54,928 nt of DNA from Candidatus Nanopelagicales bacterium (GTDB taxonomy: Bacteria; Actinomycetota; Actinomycetes; S36-B12): the NCBI GenBank assembly GCA_030726915.1, contig JANRCR010000053.1, positions 1-54,928 on the forward strand, in the 5' to 3' direction. This document shows positions 23,959 through 38,496 of this stretch, in pieces. A model generated the notes under the pieces. It was not told the origin of the DNA and did not search any database. It saw nothing but the letters and a program-made list of their open reading frames with translations. How positions within the stretch are numbered: position 1 is the first letter of the stretch; each line of letters begins with the position of its first letter. Position numbers and translations under genes: made by a program.

Positions 23959-25533
23959 TCAGAAGGCATCCGTCGGCGTGTACACACCCCAGATGTCGCG
24001 CAGCGCGTCGCTGACTTCACCCACCGTGGCCCGAGCCCGGAGTGCGTCACGCATGGGGTAGAGCAGGTTGTCCGTGCCCGCAGCGGCCGCACGCACGCGG
24101 CCGAGCGCCTCGTCGACAACGACCTGATCCCGCTCGGCTCGCACCCTCTCGAGTCGAGCCCGCTGCTCAGCCTCGATGGCGGGGTTGACCCGCATGGGCT
24201 CGTACGGCTCTTCCTCGTCGAGCACGAACCTGTTGACGCCGACGACGACCCGTTCACCGGCATCGATCTCCTGTGCCACGGCGTACGCGGACTTTTCGAT
24301 CTCTGACTTTTGGAAGCCTTCCTCGATGGCGGCGACGGCTCCACCGCGGTCCTCTATTTGGGCCATCAGCTCGCGAATGGCCGTCTCCATCTCATCGGTC
24401 AGTGATTCCACGGCGTAGGAACCAGCGAATGGGTCCACCGTGTACGTGACATCGGACTCAAAGGCCAACACCTGCTGGGTCCGCAGGGCGAGCCGTGCCG
24501 CCTTCTCCGTCGGAAGGGCGATGGCCTCGTCGTAGGAATTCGTGTGCAGGGACTGGGTCCCTCCGAGGACGGCGCCGAGGGCTTGTATCGCCACCCTGAC
24601 AAGGTTGACCTCGGGCTGCTGGGCCGTGAGTTGTACGCCGGCAGTCTGGGTGTGGAAGCGCAGCATCAGTGACTTGGGATCTTGTGCATCAAACTCATCC
24701 CGCATGATCTGCGCCCAGATCCGTCGAGCGGCACGGAACTTCGCGATCTCTTCCAGGAAGGTCGTGCGGGCCACGAAGAAGAAGGCCAACCGGGGAGCAA
24801 ACTCGTCGACGTGCTGACCTGACGCGATTGCGGCGCGCACATACTCAATGCCGTCAGCCAGCGTGAAGGCGATCTCCTGCACGGGCGTGGCTCCCGCCTC
24901 CGCCATGTGATAGCCGGAGATGGAGATCGTGTTCCAGCGTGGCAACTCCTCGCGGCAGTAGGAGAAGATGTCGGTGGTGAGGCGCAGGGATTCCGCCGGT
25001 GGATAGATATACGTACCCCTGGCGATGTACTCCTTGAGCAGATCGTTTTGGATCGTCCCGTGAAGGGCCGCCCCGGAGACCCCCTGCTCCTCCGCGACCA
25101 ATTGGTAGAGCAGGAGCAGGATCGCGGCGGGTGAGTTGATGGTCATCGACGTAGACACCTGATCCAGTGGAATCTGGTCGAAGAGCACCCGCATGTCATC
25201 GATCGTGTCGATAGCGACGCCGACCTTGCCGACCTCACCTCGCGCCATGGGGTTATCCGAGTCGTAGCCCATCTGCGTGGGCAGATCGAAGGCCACCGAG
25301 AGGCCCGTCGTCCCGGCCGCGAGGAGTTGGCGGTAGCGCTCATTGGACTCCGCCGCCGTGCCGAAGCCGGCGTACTGACGCATGGTCCAGGGTCTACCCG
25401 TATACATCGAGGGATAGACACCGCGCGTGTAGGGGAACACCCCGGGCTCACCCAACCGCTCCTGGGGAGCCCAACCCTGGAGATCACCCGGCCCGTAGAC
25501 CGGAGCAAACGGCAATCCCGACTCGGTGGTCAT
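23959..25533 (-). CDS. Methylmalonyl-CoA mutase large (catalytic) subunit
   Basis: 524 aa, the TIM-barrel half only, without a B12-binding domain. It begins with a normal N-terminal region ([26 protein letters not shown]). By comparison with Propionibacterium mutase (numbering from memory), Tyr54 in RQYAGF, Gln162 and Arg172 in [15 protein letters not shown], and His209 in ISISGYH correspond to Tyr89, Gln197, Arg207 and His244. Arg at the 207 position favours methylmalonyl-CoA; isobutyryl-CoA mutases have Gln there. It interconverts (R)-methylmalonyl-CoA and succinyl-CoA. The B12-binding partner is encoded separately at 44658-45056. No MeaB-type chaperone is seen. Confidence 0.9.
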   Translation of the reverse strand: MTTESGLPFAPVYGPGDLQGWAPQERLGEPGVFPYTRGVYPSMYTGRPWTMRQYAGFGTAAESNERYRQLLAAGTTGLSVAFDLPTQMGYDSDNPMARGEVGKVGVAIDTIDDMRVLFDQIPLDQVSTSMTINSPAAILLLLYQLVAEEQGVSGAALHGTIQNDLLKEYIARGTYIYPPAESLRLTTDIFSYCREELPRWNTISISGYHMAEAGATPVQEIAFTLADGIEYVRAAIASGQHVDEFAPRLAFFFVARTTFLEEIAKFRAARRIWAQIMRDEFDAQDPKSLMLRFHTQTAGVQLTAQQPEVNLVRVAIQALGAVLGGTQSLHTNSYDEAIALPTEKAARLALRTQQVLAFESDVTYTVDPFAGSYAVESLTDEMETAIRELMAQIEDRGGAVAAIEEGFQKSEIEKSAYAVAQEIDAGERVVVGVNRFVLDEEEPYEPMRVNPAIEAEQRARLERVRAERDQVVVDEALGRVRAAAAGTDNLLYPMRDALRARATVGEVSDALRDIWGVYTPTDAF

Positions 25534-25554
25534 TCGCCCTCCCGGAGGTGATCC

Positions 25555-25575
25555 GCGGGACGACCCGCGTCCCGC
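25555..25575 (-). other. Hairpin in the 5' leader of the mutase gene
   Basis: GCGGGACG at 25555-25562 pairs with CGTCCCGC at 25568-25575 (8-bp stem, 5-base loop). It lies between the TAGGCT candidate -10 (25576-25581) and ATG 25533, so it may be at the very 5' end of the mRNA. Confidence 0.35.
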
Positions 25576-25581
25576 AGCCTA
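25576..25581 (-). promoter_or_regulatory. Candidate -10 element (TAGGCT) for the mutase gene
   Basis: A TANNNT hexamer 42 bases upstream of ATG 25533 in the divergent region shared with sdhC. No clear -35 is visible. Confidence 0.3.
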
Positions 25582-25603
25582 GGCCTCAGCCGTCAGGGAT
25601 GGA

Positions 25604-25621
25604 GGGTGACCTCAATCACCC
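25604..25621. promoter_or_regulatory. Candidate operator: inverted repeat in the mutase-sdhC divergent region
   Basis: GGGTGA (25604-25609) and TCACCC (25616-25621) form an inverted repeat with a 6-base spacer, midway between the two divergent start codons. Its position suits a regulator controlling both transcripts. No regulator gene lies nearby. Confidence 0.3.
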
Positions 25622-25648
25622 CGTCCTGCCGAGACCGGTCGGCGGCAT

Positions 25649-25654
25649 TACGAT
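25649..25654 (+). promoter_or_regulatory. Candidate -10 element (TACGAT) for sdhCDAB
   Basis: A TANNNT hexamer 26 bases before GTG 25681. It would give a leader of about 20 bases that contains the AGGAGG ribosome binding site at 25671-25676. No good -35 is seen. Confidence 0.35.
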
Positions 25655-25680
25655 GATCATCATCTGACTGAGGAGGCATC

Positions 25681-26076
25681 GTGGCCACCGCTCCCGTGGG
25701 CACCCTGTACCGAGGCGGCGAGGGCATGTGGTCCTGGGTAGCCCAGCGAATCACCGGCATCGCGGTCTTCTTCTTCCTCTATGTCCACGTGGTGGATACC
25801 GCCCTCGTGCGCGTCTCTCCCGAGGCCTACGACCTCATCATCGCCACGTACAAGACGCCGATCGTCAACCTGCTCGAGGTCGGCCTCGTGGGCGCCGTGC
25901 TCTACCACGCCCTCAACGGCCTCCGGGTGATCGCGATTGACTTCTGGGCGCGAGGCCCGCGCTATCAGCGGCAGATGCTCTGGACGATTCTGGGCGTCTG
26001 GGTCGTCGTCATGCTCCCCGGCACCTACTACATGATGCGCCACACCATTGACGCCCTCTTCGGAGCGACCCCATGA
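25681..26076 (+). CDS. sdhC: Succinate dehydrogenase cytochrome b556 subunit
   Basis: 131 aa. It has three membrane helices (about 23-43, 58-80 and 101-122). QRITGIAVFFFLYVHVVDTA carries the Arg-x-x-Gly and His region of SdhC, and EVGLVGAVLYHALNGLRVIAIDF has the LYHALNG(L/I)R motif with the heme His. It anchors the dehydrogenase and binds quinone and heme b. GTG 25681 has AGGAGG 4 bases upstream. Its stop overlaps the sdhD ATG (ATGA). It is the first gene of sdhCDAB. Confidence 0.95.
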   Translation: MATAPVGTLYRGGEGMWSWVAQRITGIAVFFFLYVHVVDTALVRVSPEAYDLIIATYKTPIVNLLEVGLVGAVLYHALNGLRVIAIDFWARGPRYQRQMLWTILGVWVVVMLPGTYYMMRHTIDALFGATP

Positions 26077-26486
26077 GCCTCACTGACCGCTCACTCGCTC
26101 TGTCCGACGGATCCGGCGGCCGCAATCGCCAGCGCAGCAACTTCGAGCTCTACGCGTGGCTCTTCATGCGCATCTCGGGCATCGTCCTGGTCTTCCTGGT
26201 GCTCGGTCACCTTTTCATCATGAATATCCTCGATGGCGGCGTGCAGCGCATCAACTTTGCTTTCGTCGCGGGCCGGTGGGCAAGTCCCTTCTGGCAGGTC
26301 TGGGATCTCGCGATGCTCTGGCTCGCCATGCTCCACGGCACCAACGGACTGCGCACCATCATCAACGACTACGCGGAGCGCGACCAGACTCGCTTCTGGC
26401 TCAAGGCGCTTCTCTACGTCTCCTCGGCCTTCATCATCCTTCTCGGGACGCTCGTCATCTTTACCTTCGACCCGACAATCGGCTAG
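26073..26486 (+). CDS. sdhD: Succinate dehydrogenase membrane anchor subunit
   Basis: 137 aa with three helices (about 30-50, 68-92, 108-130). FELYAWLFMRISGIVLVFLV has the Arg-x-Ser-Gly element, followed by the heme-site His in LGHLFIMN, and LAMLHGTNGLRTIINDY corresponds to the LHG..GLR quinone/heme region. With SdhC it forms the membrane domain. It overlaps sdhC by 4 bp; sdhA follows after 7 bp. Confidence 0.94.
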   Translation: MSLTDRSLALSDGSGGRNRQRSNFELYAWLFMRISGIVLVFLVLGHLFIMNILDGGVQRINFAFVAGRWASPFWQVWDLAMLWLAMLHGTNGLRTIINDYAERDQTRFWLKALLYVSSAFIILLGTLVIFTFDPTIG

Positions 26487-26493
26487 GAGCACC

Positions 26494-28248
26494 ATGCAGA
26501 CGCATAAGTTTGATGTCATCATCGTTGGCGCTGGCGGGGCAGGCATGCGTGCGGCTCTCGAGTCGACCCGCAGGGCCCACACCGCGGTCCTCACCAAGCT
26601 CTACCCGACGCGCAGTCACACCGGCGCGGCGCAGGGTGGCATGTGCGCGGCTCTTGCCAACGTCGAGGAAGACAACTGGGAGTGGCACACCTTCGACACC
26701 ATCAAGGGCGGTGACTACCTGGTCGACCAGGATGCCGCCGAGGTGATGTGCAAGGAGGCCATCGATGCCGTCATCGACCTGGAAAAGATGGGGCTGCCCT
26801 TCAATCGCACGCCGGAAGGCCGCATCGACCAGCGTCGCTTTGGCGGGCACACCCGCAACCACGGCGAGGCCGCCGTACGCCGCTCCTGCTACGCCGCTGA
26901 TCGCACCGGTCACATGATCCTGCAGACCCTCTACCAAAACTGCGTCAAGGAGGGTGTCGAGTTTTACAACGAGTTCTACGTTCTCGACCTGCTCCTCGTT
27001 GAGAATGAGGGACGCCAGGAGACCGCCGGTGTGGTCGCCTACGAACTCGCCACCGGTGAGATTCACATTTTCCACGCCAAGGCGGTCATCTTCGCCACCG
27101 GCGGATACGGCAAGGTGTGGAAGACCACATCCAACGCTCACACCCTGACCGGTGACGGCATGGCCATTGCCTACCGGCGGGGCCTGCCCCTGGAGGATAT
27201 GGAGTTCTACCAATTCCATCCCACGGGTCTCGCGGGGCTCGGTGTCCTCCTCACCGAGGGAGCCCGCGGTGAGGGTGGCATGCTGCGCAACGCCTCTGGC
27301 GAGCGTTTCATGGAGCGGGTCGCCCCGACGATCAAGGATCTCGCCCCACGCGACATGGTGGCGCGAGCGATGGTGGCCGAGGTACGCGAAGGGCGCGGCG
27401 CGGGTCCAGACAAGGACTACGTCTACCTCGACCTCACCCATCTCCCCAAGGAACAGATCGAGGCCAAGCTCCCGGACATCACCGAGTTCTCTCGCACCTA
27501 CCTCGGGGTTGACCCGGTGACCGAACTCGTGCCTGTCTTCCCGACAGCGCACTACGCCATGGGAGGCATCCCCACCAATGTCGAGACCGAGGTCCTCTCG
27601 GACAATGACACCGTGGTCGGGGGCCTGTACGCCGCGGGTGAAGTCGCCTGCGTTTCCGTGCACGGCGCCAATCGCCTCGGCACCAACTCGCTCCTCGATA
27701 TCAACGTCTTCGGCCGGCGCGCAGGTATTGCGGCCGCCGATTATGCGACATCACATGACTTCGTCCCCCTGCCGGAGGATCCGCAGGTCACGACGATCGC
27801 ACTCGTGGAGGGTCTGCGGTCGGGCACCGGCAGCGAGCGGGTCGCCTCGATCCGCAAGGACATGCAGCAGACGATGGATCTCAACGCGCAGGTGTACCGC
27901 ACCGAGGCCACACTCAAGCAGGCACTCGCGGATATCTGGGAGCTCCGACGGCGCTACCGCAACATCTCGGTGCAGGACAAGGGCGCTCGCTACAACACCG
28001 ACCTGCTCGAAGCCATCGAGCTCGGCTTCCTGCTCGAATTGGCCGAGGTGACCATCGTCAGTGCACTGGAGCGCAAAGAGTCCCGCGGAGGTCACGCCCG
28101 CGAGGATTACCCCAACCGCGATGACGTCAACTACATGCGTCACACCATGGCCTACCGAATCCCCGGCGCAGGCGACGAGACAGCCGTGCGCGTCGACTAC
28201 AAACCGGTCGTCATCACCCGCTACCAGCCGATGGAGCGTAAGTACTGA
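26494..28248 (+). CDS. sdhA: Succinate dehydrogenase flavoprotein subunit
   Basis: 584 aa. The N-terminal FAD fold is VIIVGAGGAGMRAALE. The covalent FAD His lies in TRSHTGAAQGGMCAAL. EFYQFHPTGLAG, LTEGARGEGGMLRN, the catalytic Arg in FMERVAPTIKDLAPRDMVARA and SVHGANRLGTNSLLDINVFGRRAG are all present. It oxidises succinate to fumarate. I chose ATG 26494 (MQTHKFDVIIVG) with GGAG just upstream; a much longer frame overlaps sdhD out of frame and is not coding. Its stop overlaps the sdhB ATG by one base. Confidence 0.97.
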   Translation: MQTHKFDVIIVGAGGAGMRAALESTRRAHTAVLTKLYPTRSHTGAAQGGMCAALANVEEDNWEWHTFDTIKGGDYLVDQDAAEVMCKEAIDAVIDLEKMGLPFNRTPEGRIDQRRFGGHTRNHGEAAVRRSCYAADRTGHMILQTLYQNCVKEGVEFYNEFYVLDLLLVENEGRQETAGVVAYELATGEIHIFHAKAVIFATGGYGKVWKTTSNAHTLTGDGMAIAYRRGLPLEDMEFYQFHPTGLAGLGVLLTEGARGEGGMLRNASGERFMERVAPTIKDLAPRDMVARAMVAEVREGRGAGPDKDYVYLDLTHLPKEQIEAKLPDITEFSRTYLGVDPVTELVPVFPTAHYAMGGIPTNVETEVLSDNDTVVGGLYAAGEVACVSVHGANRLGTNSLLDINVFGRRAGIAAADYATSHDFVPLPEDPQVTTIALVEGLRSGTGSERVASIRKDMQQTMDLNAQVYRTEATLKQALADIWELRRRYRNISVQDKGARYNTDLLEAIELGFLLELAEVTIVSALERKESRGGHAREDYPNRDDVNYMRHTMAYRIPGAGDETAVRVDYKPVVITRYQPMERKY

Positions 28249-28997
28249 TGACTGCCACCATCGAAGCATCCGAGGTCCCCGCTCGTATCGAGGCCCAGGA
28301 CATCACCGTCAAGGTGCGGCGTTTCATCCCTGAGTTCGACGAGGAGCCGCACTGGGAGGAGTACGTCGTATCGGCCTATCCCACCGACCGCGTGCTGGAT
28401 GCGCTCATGAAGATCAAGGGTGAGCAGGACGGGACCCTCACGTTCCGGCGCTCCTGCGGACATGGCATTTGCGGCTCTGACGCCATGCGCATCAACGGGC
28501 GCAATCGCCTGGCCTGTAAGACCCTGATCAAGGATCTCGGCAACGGCACCATCACCGTTGAAGCCATCAAGGGCCTGCCCCTGGAGAAGGACCTCGTCGT
28601 CGATATGGAGCCCTTCTTCGCGGCGTATCGGGCCGTGAAGCCCTTCCTTATCCCCGAGGGCCATGATCCCACCAAGGAGCGTCTGCAGTCTGCCGAGGAA
28701 CGCGCAGTCTTCGATGACACCACGAAGTGCATTCTCTGTGCTGCCTGCACGTCGTCCTGCCCCGTCTTTTGGACCGACGGCGCCTATTTCGGTCCCGCTG
28801 CCATTGTGGCCGCCCACCGCTTCATATTTGATTCCCGCGATGCGGGCGCTGAGACACGCCTGGAAATCCTTAATGAAAAGGAAGGCGTCTGGCGCTGCCG
28901 AACCACCTTCAACTGCTCCGAAGCCTGCCCGCGAGGCATTGAGGTGACCAAGGCCATCCAGCAGGTCAAGCGTGCGCTCATCTTCCGCCGCGTCTGA
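28248..28997 (+). CDS. sdhB: Succinate dehydrogenase iron-sulfur subunit
   Basis: 249 aa. The [2Fe-2S] Cys set is RRSCGHGICGSDAM and NRLACKT. The C-terminal [4Fe-4S]/[3Fe-4S] ligands are CILCAACTSSCPVFW and CRTTFNCSEACPRGI. It carries electrons from FAD to quinone. ATG 28248 uses the last base of the sdhA stop (TGATG), so translation is coupled. The C-terminal KAIQQVKRALIFRR is typical. The gene ends the sdh operon. Confidence 0.97.
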   Translation: MTATIEASEVPARIEAQDITVKVRRFIPEFDEEPHWEEYVVSAYPTDRVLDALMKIKGEQDGTLTFRRSCGHGICGSDAMRINGRNRLACKTLIKDLGNGTITVEAIKGLPLEKDLVVDMEPFFAAYRAVKPFLIPEGHDPTKERLQSAEERAVFDDTTKCILCAACTSSCPVFWTDGAYFGPAAIVAAHRFIFDSRDAGAETRLEILNEKEGVWRCRTTFNCSEACPRGIEVTKAIQQVKRALIFRRV

Positions 28998-29042
28998 GAG
29001 CGCCACGCCGCGTTGATCAGGCAACCTGGGCTGCCCCCTCGT

Positions 29043-29048
29043 TAATGT
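29043..29048 (+). promoter_or_regulatory. Candidate -10 element (TAATGT) for the D,D-carboxypeptidase gene
   Basis: The TANNNT hexamer ends 9 bases before ATG 29058. There is no Shine-Dalgarno sequence between them, so the transcript may be nearly leaderless. Confidence 0.4.
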
Positions 29049-29057
29049 GGGTTCATC

Positions 29058-30298
29058 ATGGTCCGCCTTCCTGCCGCACTCGCCGTTCCCATCGCCCTGG
29101 CGATGTCACTGCTGGCGACCGCACCCACGGCCTTCGCCGAACCCATCGGTGGCGCTCAACTCACCGGATCCGGGGTGATCGTCAATCCAGGACCCGGGGC
29201 TTCGGCCTTGCCGGATGTCCCTGTGACAGCCTGGGTGCTGGCCGATCTTGATACCGGGGCTGTCCTTGCGGCCAAGGCGCCCCATATCCCTCGGCCCCCA
29301 GCCTCCGTGCTCAAAGTGCTGACAGCACTCACGCTCACACAGCAGCTCGAACCCGATCTGGAATACGCCGCGACGTACGACGATGTTGCCGTCGAAGGCA
29401 GCCGCGTTGGCCTGGTCGAGAATGCGACCTACACCGCACGGGATCTCATGTTCTGTCTCATCATGCAAAGCGGCAACGACTGCGCGTCCGCACTCGCCCA
29501 GGCCAACGGGGGCCTTGAGTTGACCATGTCGCAAATCAACCAGGAAGCCGCGCGGCTGCAGGCCTACAACACTATCGCCAAGAATCCCAGTGGGCTGCCG
29601 GCTGAGGGCCAAACCTCATCCGCCTACGATCTTGCGCTCATCGCCCGAGAGGGATTGTCACGCCCGGACTTTTTCGAATACGTCAACACACGCGTCATTG
29701 AGGACTTCCCCGGCTACATGCCCGAGAACGCCGGGGACCCCCGACCGACAATGCCCATCGCGACCCAAAATCCGCTCTTCATCCAGGGCTATGAGGGTGC
29801 TATCGGCGTCAAGACCGGATGGACGACCGAGGCGGGACGCACCTTCGTGGGAGCCGCGGAACGCGGTGGGACGAGCCTGGTGGTCACGATGCTCAATATC
29901 GAGGATGAGATCTACCCCTCCGCATCGGCGCTCCTGGATTGGGGCTTCGCCAACATCGACGAGGTCTCCCCGGTGGGCTACCTCGTCGATCCCCTAGACG
30001 ACGTGGCGACGGGGGGCGAGCCATCCTCGGCGGTCGACTCCGGCGGTGCACCCGCGCCACCGAATGCTCAGGTCTCCGGTGACGCGTCCGTGGTCACCAC
30101 CGCATCGGCGGGAGATACCCCCCGCTGGGGCTGGATCTGGGCGCTCGTGGCCGCCATGCTTGTGGGCCTGCTCCTCGTCATCGCGGGCTTACGCAGCCTG
30201 CGCGGACCCGGGTCAGGTGGGGGCGGACGACGCATGAGATCCACGCCGGAGCAGGACAGTGCGCACGGAGGTTCCGAGGACTCCTCCTACGCCCGGCA

Positions 30299-30302
<4 letters not shown>
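29058..30302 (+). CDS. D-alanyl-D-alanine carboxypeptidase (S11, DacA/PBP5-like)
   Basis: 414 aa. Signal peptide 1-27 (ending TAFA). Penicillin-binding motifs are in order: SxxK as SVLK (83-86), SGN (138-140) and KTG (252-254, in GVKTGWTTEAG). It trims the terminal D-Ala of peptidoglycan stem peptides outside the membrane. After a Ser/Gly/Pro-rich spacer (about 318-350) comes a C-terminal membrane helix (about 354-378), then a Gly/Arg-rich cytoplasmic tail. So it is anchored by a true helix, as in actinobacterial DacB-like enzymes, rather than the amphipathic tail of E. coli PBP5. The last 4 bp overlap the convergent 2H phosphoesterase gene. Confidence 0.92.
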
Positions 30303-33130
<2,828 letters not shown>

Positions 33131-33136
33131 GTCACC

Positions 33137-33142
33137 AGGATA
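33137..33142 (-). promoter_or_regulatory. Candidate -10 element (TATCCT) for leaderless CNNM gene
   Basis: The TANNNT hexamer ends 6 bases before GTG 33130 in the 26-bp gap after the exonuclease gene. Confidence 0.5.
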
Positions 33143-33156
33143 TCGGGGACCTGTCC

Positions 33157-34008
33157 CTACTCGTAGCGGACGGTGAGCGGCGCATGGTCACTCCACCGCT
33201 CGGCGTACGTCGGTGCCTTGCCGACGATGGCTTCACGGGCGTGCACGGCTAGGCCAGGGGTCACGACCTGGTAGTCGATGCGCCATCCCCCGTCGGTGTC
33301 GAAGCCACGACCTCGCCACGACCACCAGGTGTAGGGCCCTGGACCTGGTCCCCCGAGGCGTCGACCCAGATCGTGCCACGGGCCGGGATTGCCGCCTAGG
33401 GTGCCGAACCATCGGTCGAGATAGGCCCGCTCCTCGGGAAGGAAGCCGGCCTTGTCCCGGTTGGGCCGCCAATTCTTGATATCCATCTCCGACTGGGCGA
33501 TATTGAAGTCTCCGGTCACGAGGACATGCCCCTGCGATCGGGATGCGCGCCGACGTAGCGTCGCGAGACGTCGGTCCATCGCATCCAGAAAGCGGAACTT
33601 CTCCTCCTGCCGGGGGGTCCCGGCCTCGCCCGTGTGGACGTAAGCCGAGACAACCGTCGTCGGTCCGAACGGCGTCGCGATATCAACTTCAATCCACCGG
33701 CCCTGGTGCGCGAACTCATCAGGGCCGATCCCTATGCGCACCGCCCTCGGCGGCTCACGTGTGAGCACCGCGACACCGTTGCGCCCGAGAGTCGCCGCGG
33801 GACTGTGCGACACGTGTAGATGCGAGAGGGGGCTGGCGGACAGTTGCTCGTGCACCTGCTCATGTGTCGCACGAACCTCTTGGAGGCAGATGACATCCGC
33901 CTCAACCTCGCCGAGCCAGTCGAGGCCTCCACGGCGAGCGGCCGCACGAATCCCATTGACGTTGGCCGTGACCGTTGTGAGGGAGGCCTTGCGACGCCGA
34001 CCAGCCAT
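33157..34008 (-). CDS. xthA: Exodeoxyribonuclease III / AP endonuclease
   Basis: 283 aa of the exonuclease-endonuclease-phosphatase fold. TANVNGIRAAARRGGLDWL, the metal Glu in CLQEVRATHEQV, VTGDFNIAQSEMDIKNW (Asp and Asn), WWSWRGRGFDTDGGWRIDYQ and the terminal WSDHAPLTVRYE (catalytic Asp-His) are all intact. It cleaves DNA at abasic sites and removes 3' blocking groups in base excision repair. ATG 34008 follows the icd stop by 5 bp, suggesting cotranscription with icd. Confidence 0.95.
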   Translation of the reverse strand: MAGRRRKASLTTVTANVNGIRAAARRGGLDWLGEVEADVICLQEVRATHEQVHEQLSASPLSHLHVSHSPAATLGRNGVAVLTREPPRAVRIGIGPDEFAHQGRWIEVDIATPFGPTTVVSAYVHTGEAGTPRQEEKFRFLDAMDRRLATLRRRASRSQGHVLVTGDFNIAQSEMDIKNWRPNRDKAGFLPEERAYLDRWFGTLGGNPGPWHDLGRRLGGPGPGPYTWWSWRGRGFDTDGGWRIDYQVVTPGLAVHAREAIVGKAPTYAERWSDHAPLTVRYE

Positions 34009-34013
34009 GTGGG

Positions 34014-35231
34014 CTACGACGCCATCGCCTTCTGAAGATTGGCATCGATAGCGGCAAGGAAGTCCTGGGTGGTGAGCCAGGGTTGGTCGCGACCAATGAG
34101 CTGGGCAAGGTCCTTCGTCATCTCACCCGCTTCCACGGTCTGGATGCATACCCGCTCCAGCGTTTCTGCAAAGGCAGACACCTCCGGTGTCCCATCGAGC
34201 GTCCCGCGGTGCTCCAGCCCACGCGTCCAGGCGAATATCGATGCAATCGGATTGGTTGACGTCGCCTCGCCACGTTGGTGCTGGCGATAGTGGCGGGTCA
34301 CCGTGCCATGGGCTGCCTCAGCCTCGACCGTGCGGCCGTCGGGGGTCATCAGGACGCTTGTCATGAGGCCAAGTGAGCCAAAACCCTGCGCCACGGTGTC
34401 CGACTGGACATCCCCGTCGTAGTTCTTGCATGCCCAGACGTAGCCACCCTCCCACTTGAGCGCACTCGCAACCATGTCGTCAATGAGGCGATGCTCATAC
34501 GTCAGGCCGGCTGCGGCAAAAGCATCCTTGAACTCGGCATCAAAAATCTCAGCGAAGAGGTCCTTGAAACGACCGTCATAGGCCTTGAGGATGGTGTTTT
34601 TCGTCGACATGTAGACGGGGTACTCCCGCGCGAGGCCGTAGCGGAAGGATGCCCGTGCAAAATCGCGGATGGAGTCATCCAGGTTGTACATCCCCATCGC
34701 AACACCGGACTCGGGGAAGTCAAAGATGTCAAATTCCATCGGCTCCGACCCATCCGCCGGGGTGAAGGTCATCGTCAGGGTGCCGGGGCCGGGCACCCTG
34801 AAGTCGGTGGCGCGGTACTGGTCGCCAAATGCGTGACGACCAACGATGATCGGCTTGGTCCAGGTGGGCACCAGGCGAGGGATATTCGACATGATGATCG
34901 GCTCACGGAAGATGACGCCACCGAGAATGTTGCGGATCGTGCCATTGGGCGACTTCCACATCTTCTTGAGCCCAAACTCATCGACGCGAGCCTCGTCGGG
35001 CGTGATCGTCGCGCACTTCACGCCTACGCCGTGGCGCTGGATCGCATGCGCGGCATCGATTGTCACCTGATCGTCAGTGGCGTCGCGGTGCTCGATCCCG
35101 AGGTCGTAGTAGCGCAGGTCTACATCGAGGTAGGGCAGGATCAACTGCTCCTTGATGAACTCCCAGATGATTCTCGTCATTTCATCGCCGTCGAGTTCGA
35201 CGACGGGATTAGTCACCTTGATTTTGACCAC
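34014..35231 (-). CDS. icd: Isocitrate dehydrogenase, NADP-dependent (homodimeric IDH1/2-like)
   Basis: 405 aa. It is the eukaryote-like subfamily II type, not the E. coli type: [72 protein letters not shown]-like [16 protein letters not shown], and [18 protein letters not shown] followed by [14 protein letters not shown] are characteristic. It decarboxylates isocitrate to 2-oxoglutarate in the TCA cycle. The start is GTG 35231, with GGAG 11 bases upstream. mdh lies 48 bp upstream on the same strand. Confidence 0.96.
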   Translation of the reverse strand: MVKIKVTNPVVELDGDEMTRIIWEFIKEQLILPYLDVDLRYYDLGIEHRDATDDQVTIDAAHAIQRHGVGVKCATITPDEARVDEFGLKKMWKSPNGTIRNILGGVIFREPIIMSNIPRLVPTWTKPIIVGRHAFGDQYRATDFRVPGPGTLTMTFTPADGSEPMEFDIFDFPESGVAMGMYNLDDSIRDFARASFRYGLAREYPVYMSTKNTILKAYDGRFKDLFAEIFDAEFKDAFAAAGLTYEHRLIDDMVASALKWEGGYVWACKNYDGDVQSDTVAQGFGSLGLMTSVLMTPDGRTVEAEAAHGTVTRHYRQHQRGEATSTNPIASIFAWTRGLEHRGTLDGTPEVSAFAETLERVCIQTVEAGEMTKDLAQLIGRDQPWLTTQDFLAAIDANLQKAMAS

Positions 35232-35279
35232 GGTGCGGACTTCTCCTGTCGGTGTCGATGCGGGTAATGATGCGGATGT

Positions 35280-37486
<2,207 letters not shown>

Positions 37487-37493
37487 ATCCGAG

Positions 37494-37499
37494 AACTTA
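37494..37499 (-). promoter_or_regulatory. Candidate -10 element (TAAGTT) for leaderless folD
   Basis: The TANNNT hexamer ends 7 bases before ATG 37486. Its TAA is the stop codon of the upstream transporter gene. Confidence 0.45.
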
Positions 37500-38492
37500 G
37501 TGACCAACCGCACGGGCCAATCGAGGGGCCCAACTCGGCAGGGAGCCAACAAGGACGGCCAGGCCGGCAATGGCCACACCAACAACGAGGGTGAGCTGGA
37601 CGTCGACATCCGCTGCGGGGGCAACCCAATCGAGGATGAGCGCGCCTGTCAATTGGCCGGTGATCGTGAGGAGGGCGAAGAGAAGCACCCCGAGACGCTG
37701 CACAATCCAGGCGGCCGCCGCGATGAAGAGGACGCCGATAGACCCCCCGAGATAGAGCCACCAGGGCCCAGCGGGCAGTGGGCCCGGGTCAAAGTCGGTC
37801 ACACTCCATGCCAGTCCCAGCACGGCACCCAGCATCACTGTGCCCAGGGTGAAGTTGAGCCATGCTGCGGTCCACGCATTGTGTGCGGCCGCACCCACCC
37901 GGCCATTGATGGCCTGCTGCACCGCAATCGCCAGGCCCGCCATAAGGGCCACGATGACCGGGATCACCGCACCTGATGGGGACGATCCCAGACGGTCGGA
38001 AACCGCGACCGCCACGGCGGCAATGGCGAGCACCGCGGAGGCTACGCGTGCGGGTGTGACGGGCTGCCGACCAGCAGGGCCGAGTCCGATTCGATCTACA
38101 ACGATGCTGTTGGTGACCTGACCCGCCACCACTGCGACGGTGAAGATCGCGACACCGATGACCGGGACCGTCACGCTTTGCACCGCGACGAAGAAGCCAC
38201 CGAGCAAACCTCCTGCCACCTGCCACCAACGCAGGGCACCGTCCCTCAGGTCACGGACAACAGTCCGGAGACCCCTGCGCATGGCCGGGCTGAAGGCAAG
38301 TACGAGCGTCAACAGGATCCAGCCTGTGCCAAAACTCACCACGGCTGCCTGGACACCACTGGTCGTCGCGACAGCCAACTCCCCGTTGATCCGTGACTGC
38401 AGTGCCGTCAACGCTCCGACGATGAATGCCACACTGGCGGCGACGGTCGCTCCCTGGAGCAGTGACCGGCGTCCGAGCCCCGCTCCTGTCAC
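37497..38492 (-). CDS. DMT transporter with two fused YdcZ/DUF606 repeats
   Basis: 331 aa with about ten helices. Two homologous halves are visible: the first has [42 protein letters not shown] and [20 protein letters not shown], and the second has [39 protein letters not shown] and [20 protein letters not shown]. Single YdcZ units are about 140 aa, so this is a tandem fusion, as in several actinobacteria. The substrate is unknown. I chose GTG 38492, 4 bases after the purH stop; the longer frame reads through purH out of frame. Confidence 0.85.
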   Translation of the reverse strand: MTGAGLGRRSLLQGATVAASVAFIVGALTALQSRINGELAVATTSGVQAAVVSFGTGWILLTLVLAFSPAMRRGLRTVVRDLRDGALRWWQVAGGLLGGFFVAVQSVTVPVIGVAIFTVAVVAGQVTNSIVVDRIGLGPAGRQPVTPARVASAVLAIAAVAVAVSDRLGSSPSGAVIPVIVALMAGLAIAVQQAINGRVGAAAHNAWTAAWLNFTLGTVMLGAVLGLAWSVTDFDPGPLPAGPWWLYLGGSIGVLFIAAAAWIVQRLGVLLFALLTITGQLTGALILDWVAPAADVDVQLTLVVGVAIAGLAVLVGSLPSWAPRLARAVGH

Positions 38493-38496
38493 CGGA

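Noticed and set aside
26461-27663. 400-codon open frame antisense to sdhA
   Set aside because: It mirrors sdhA codon by codon and has no family motifs; high GC content leaves long open frames opposite real genes.
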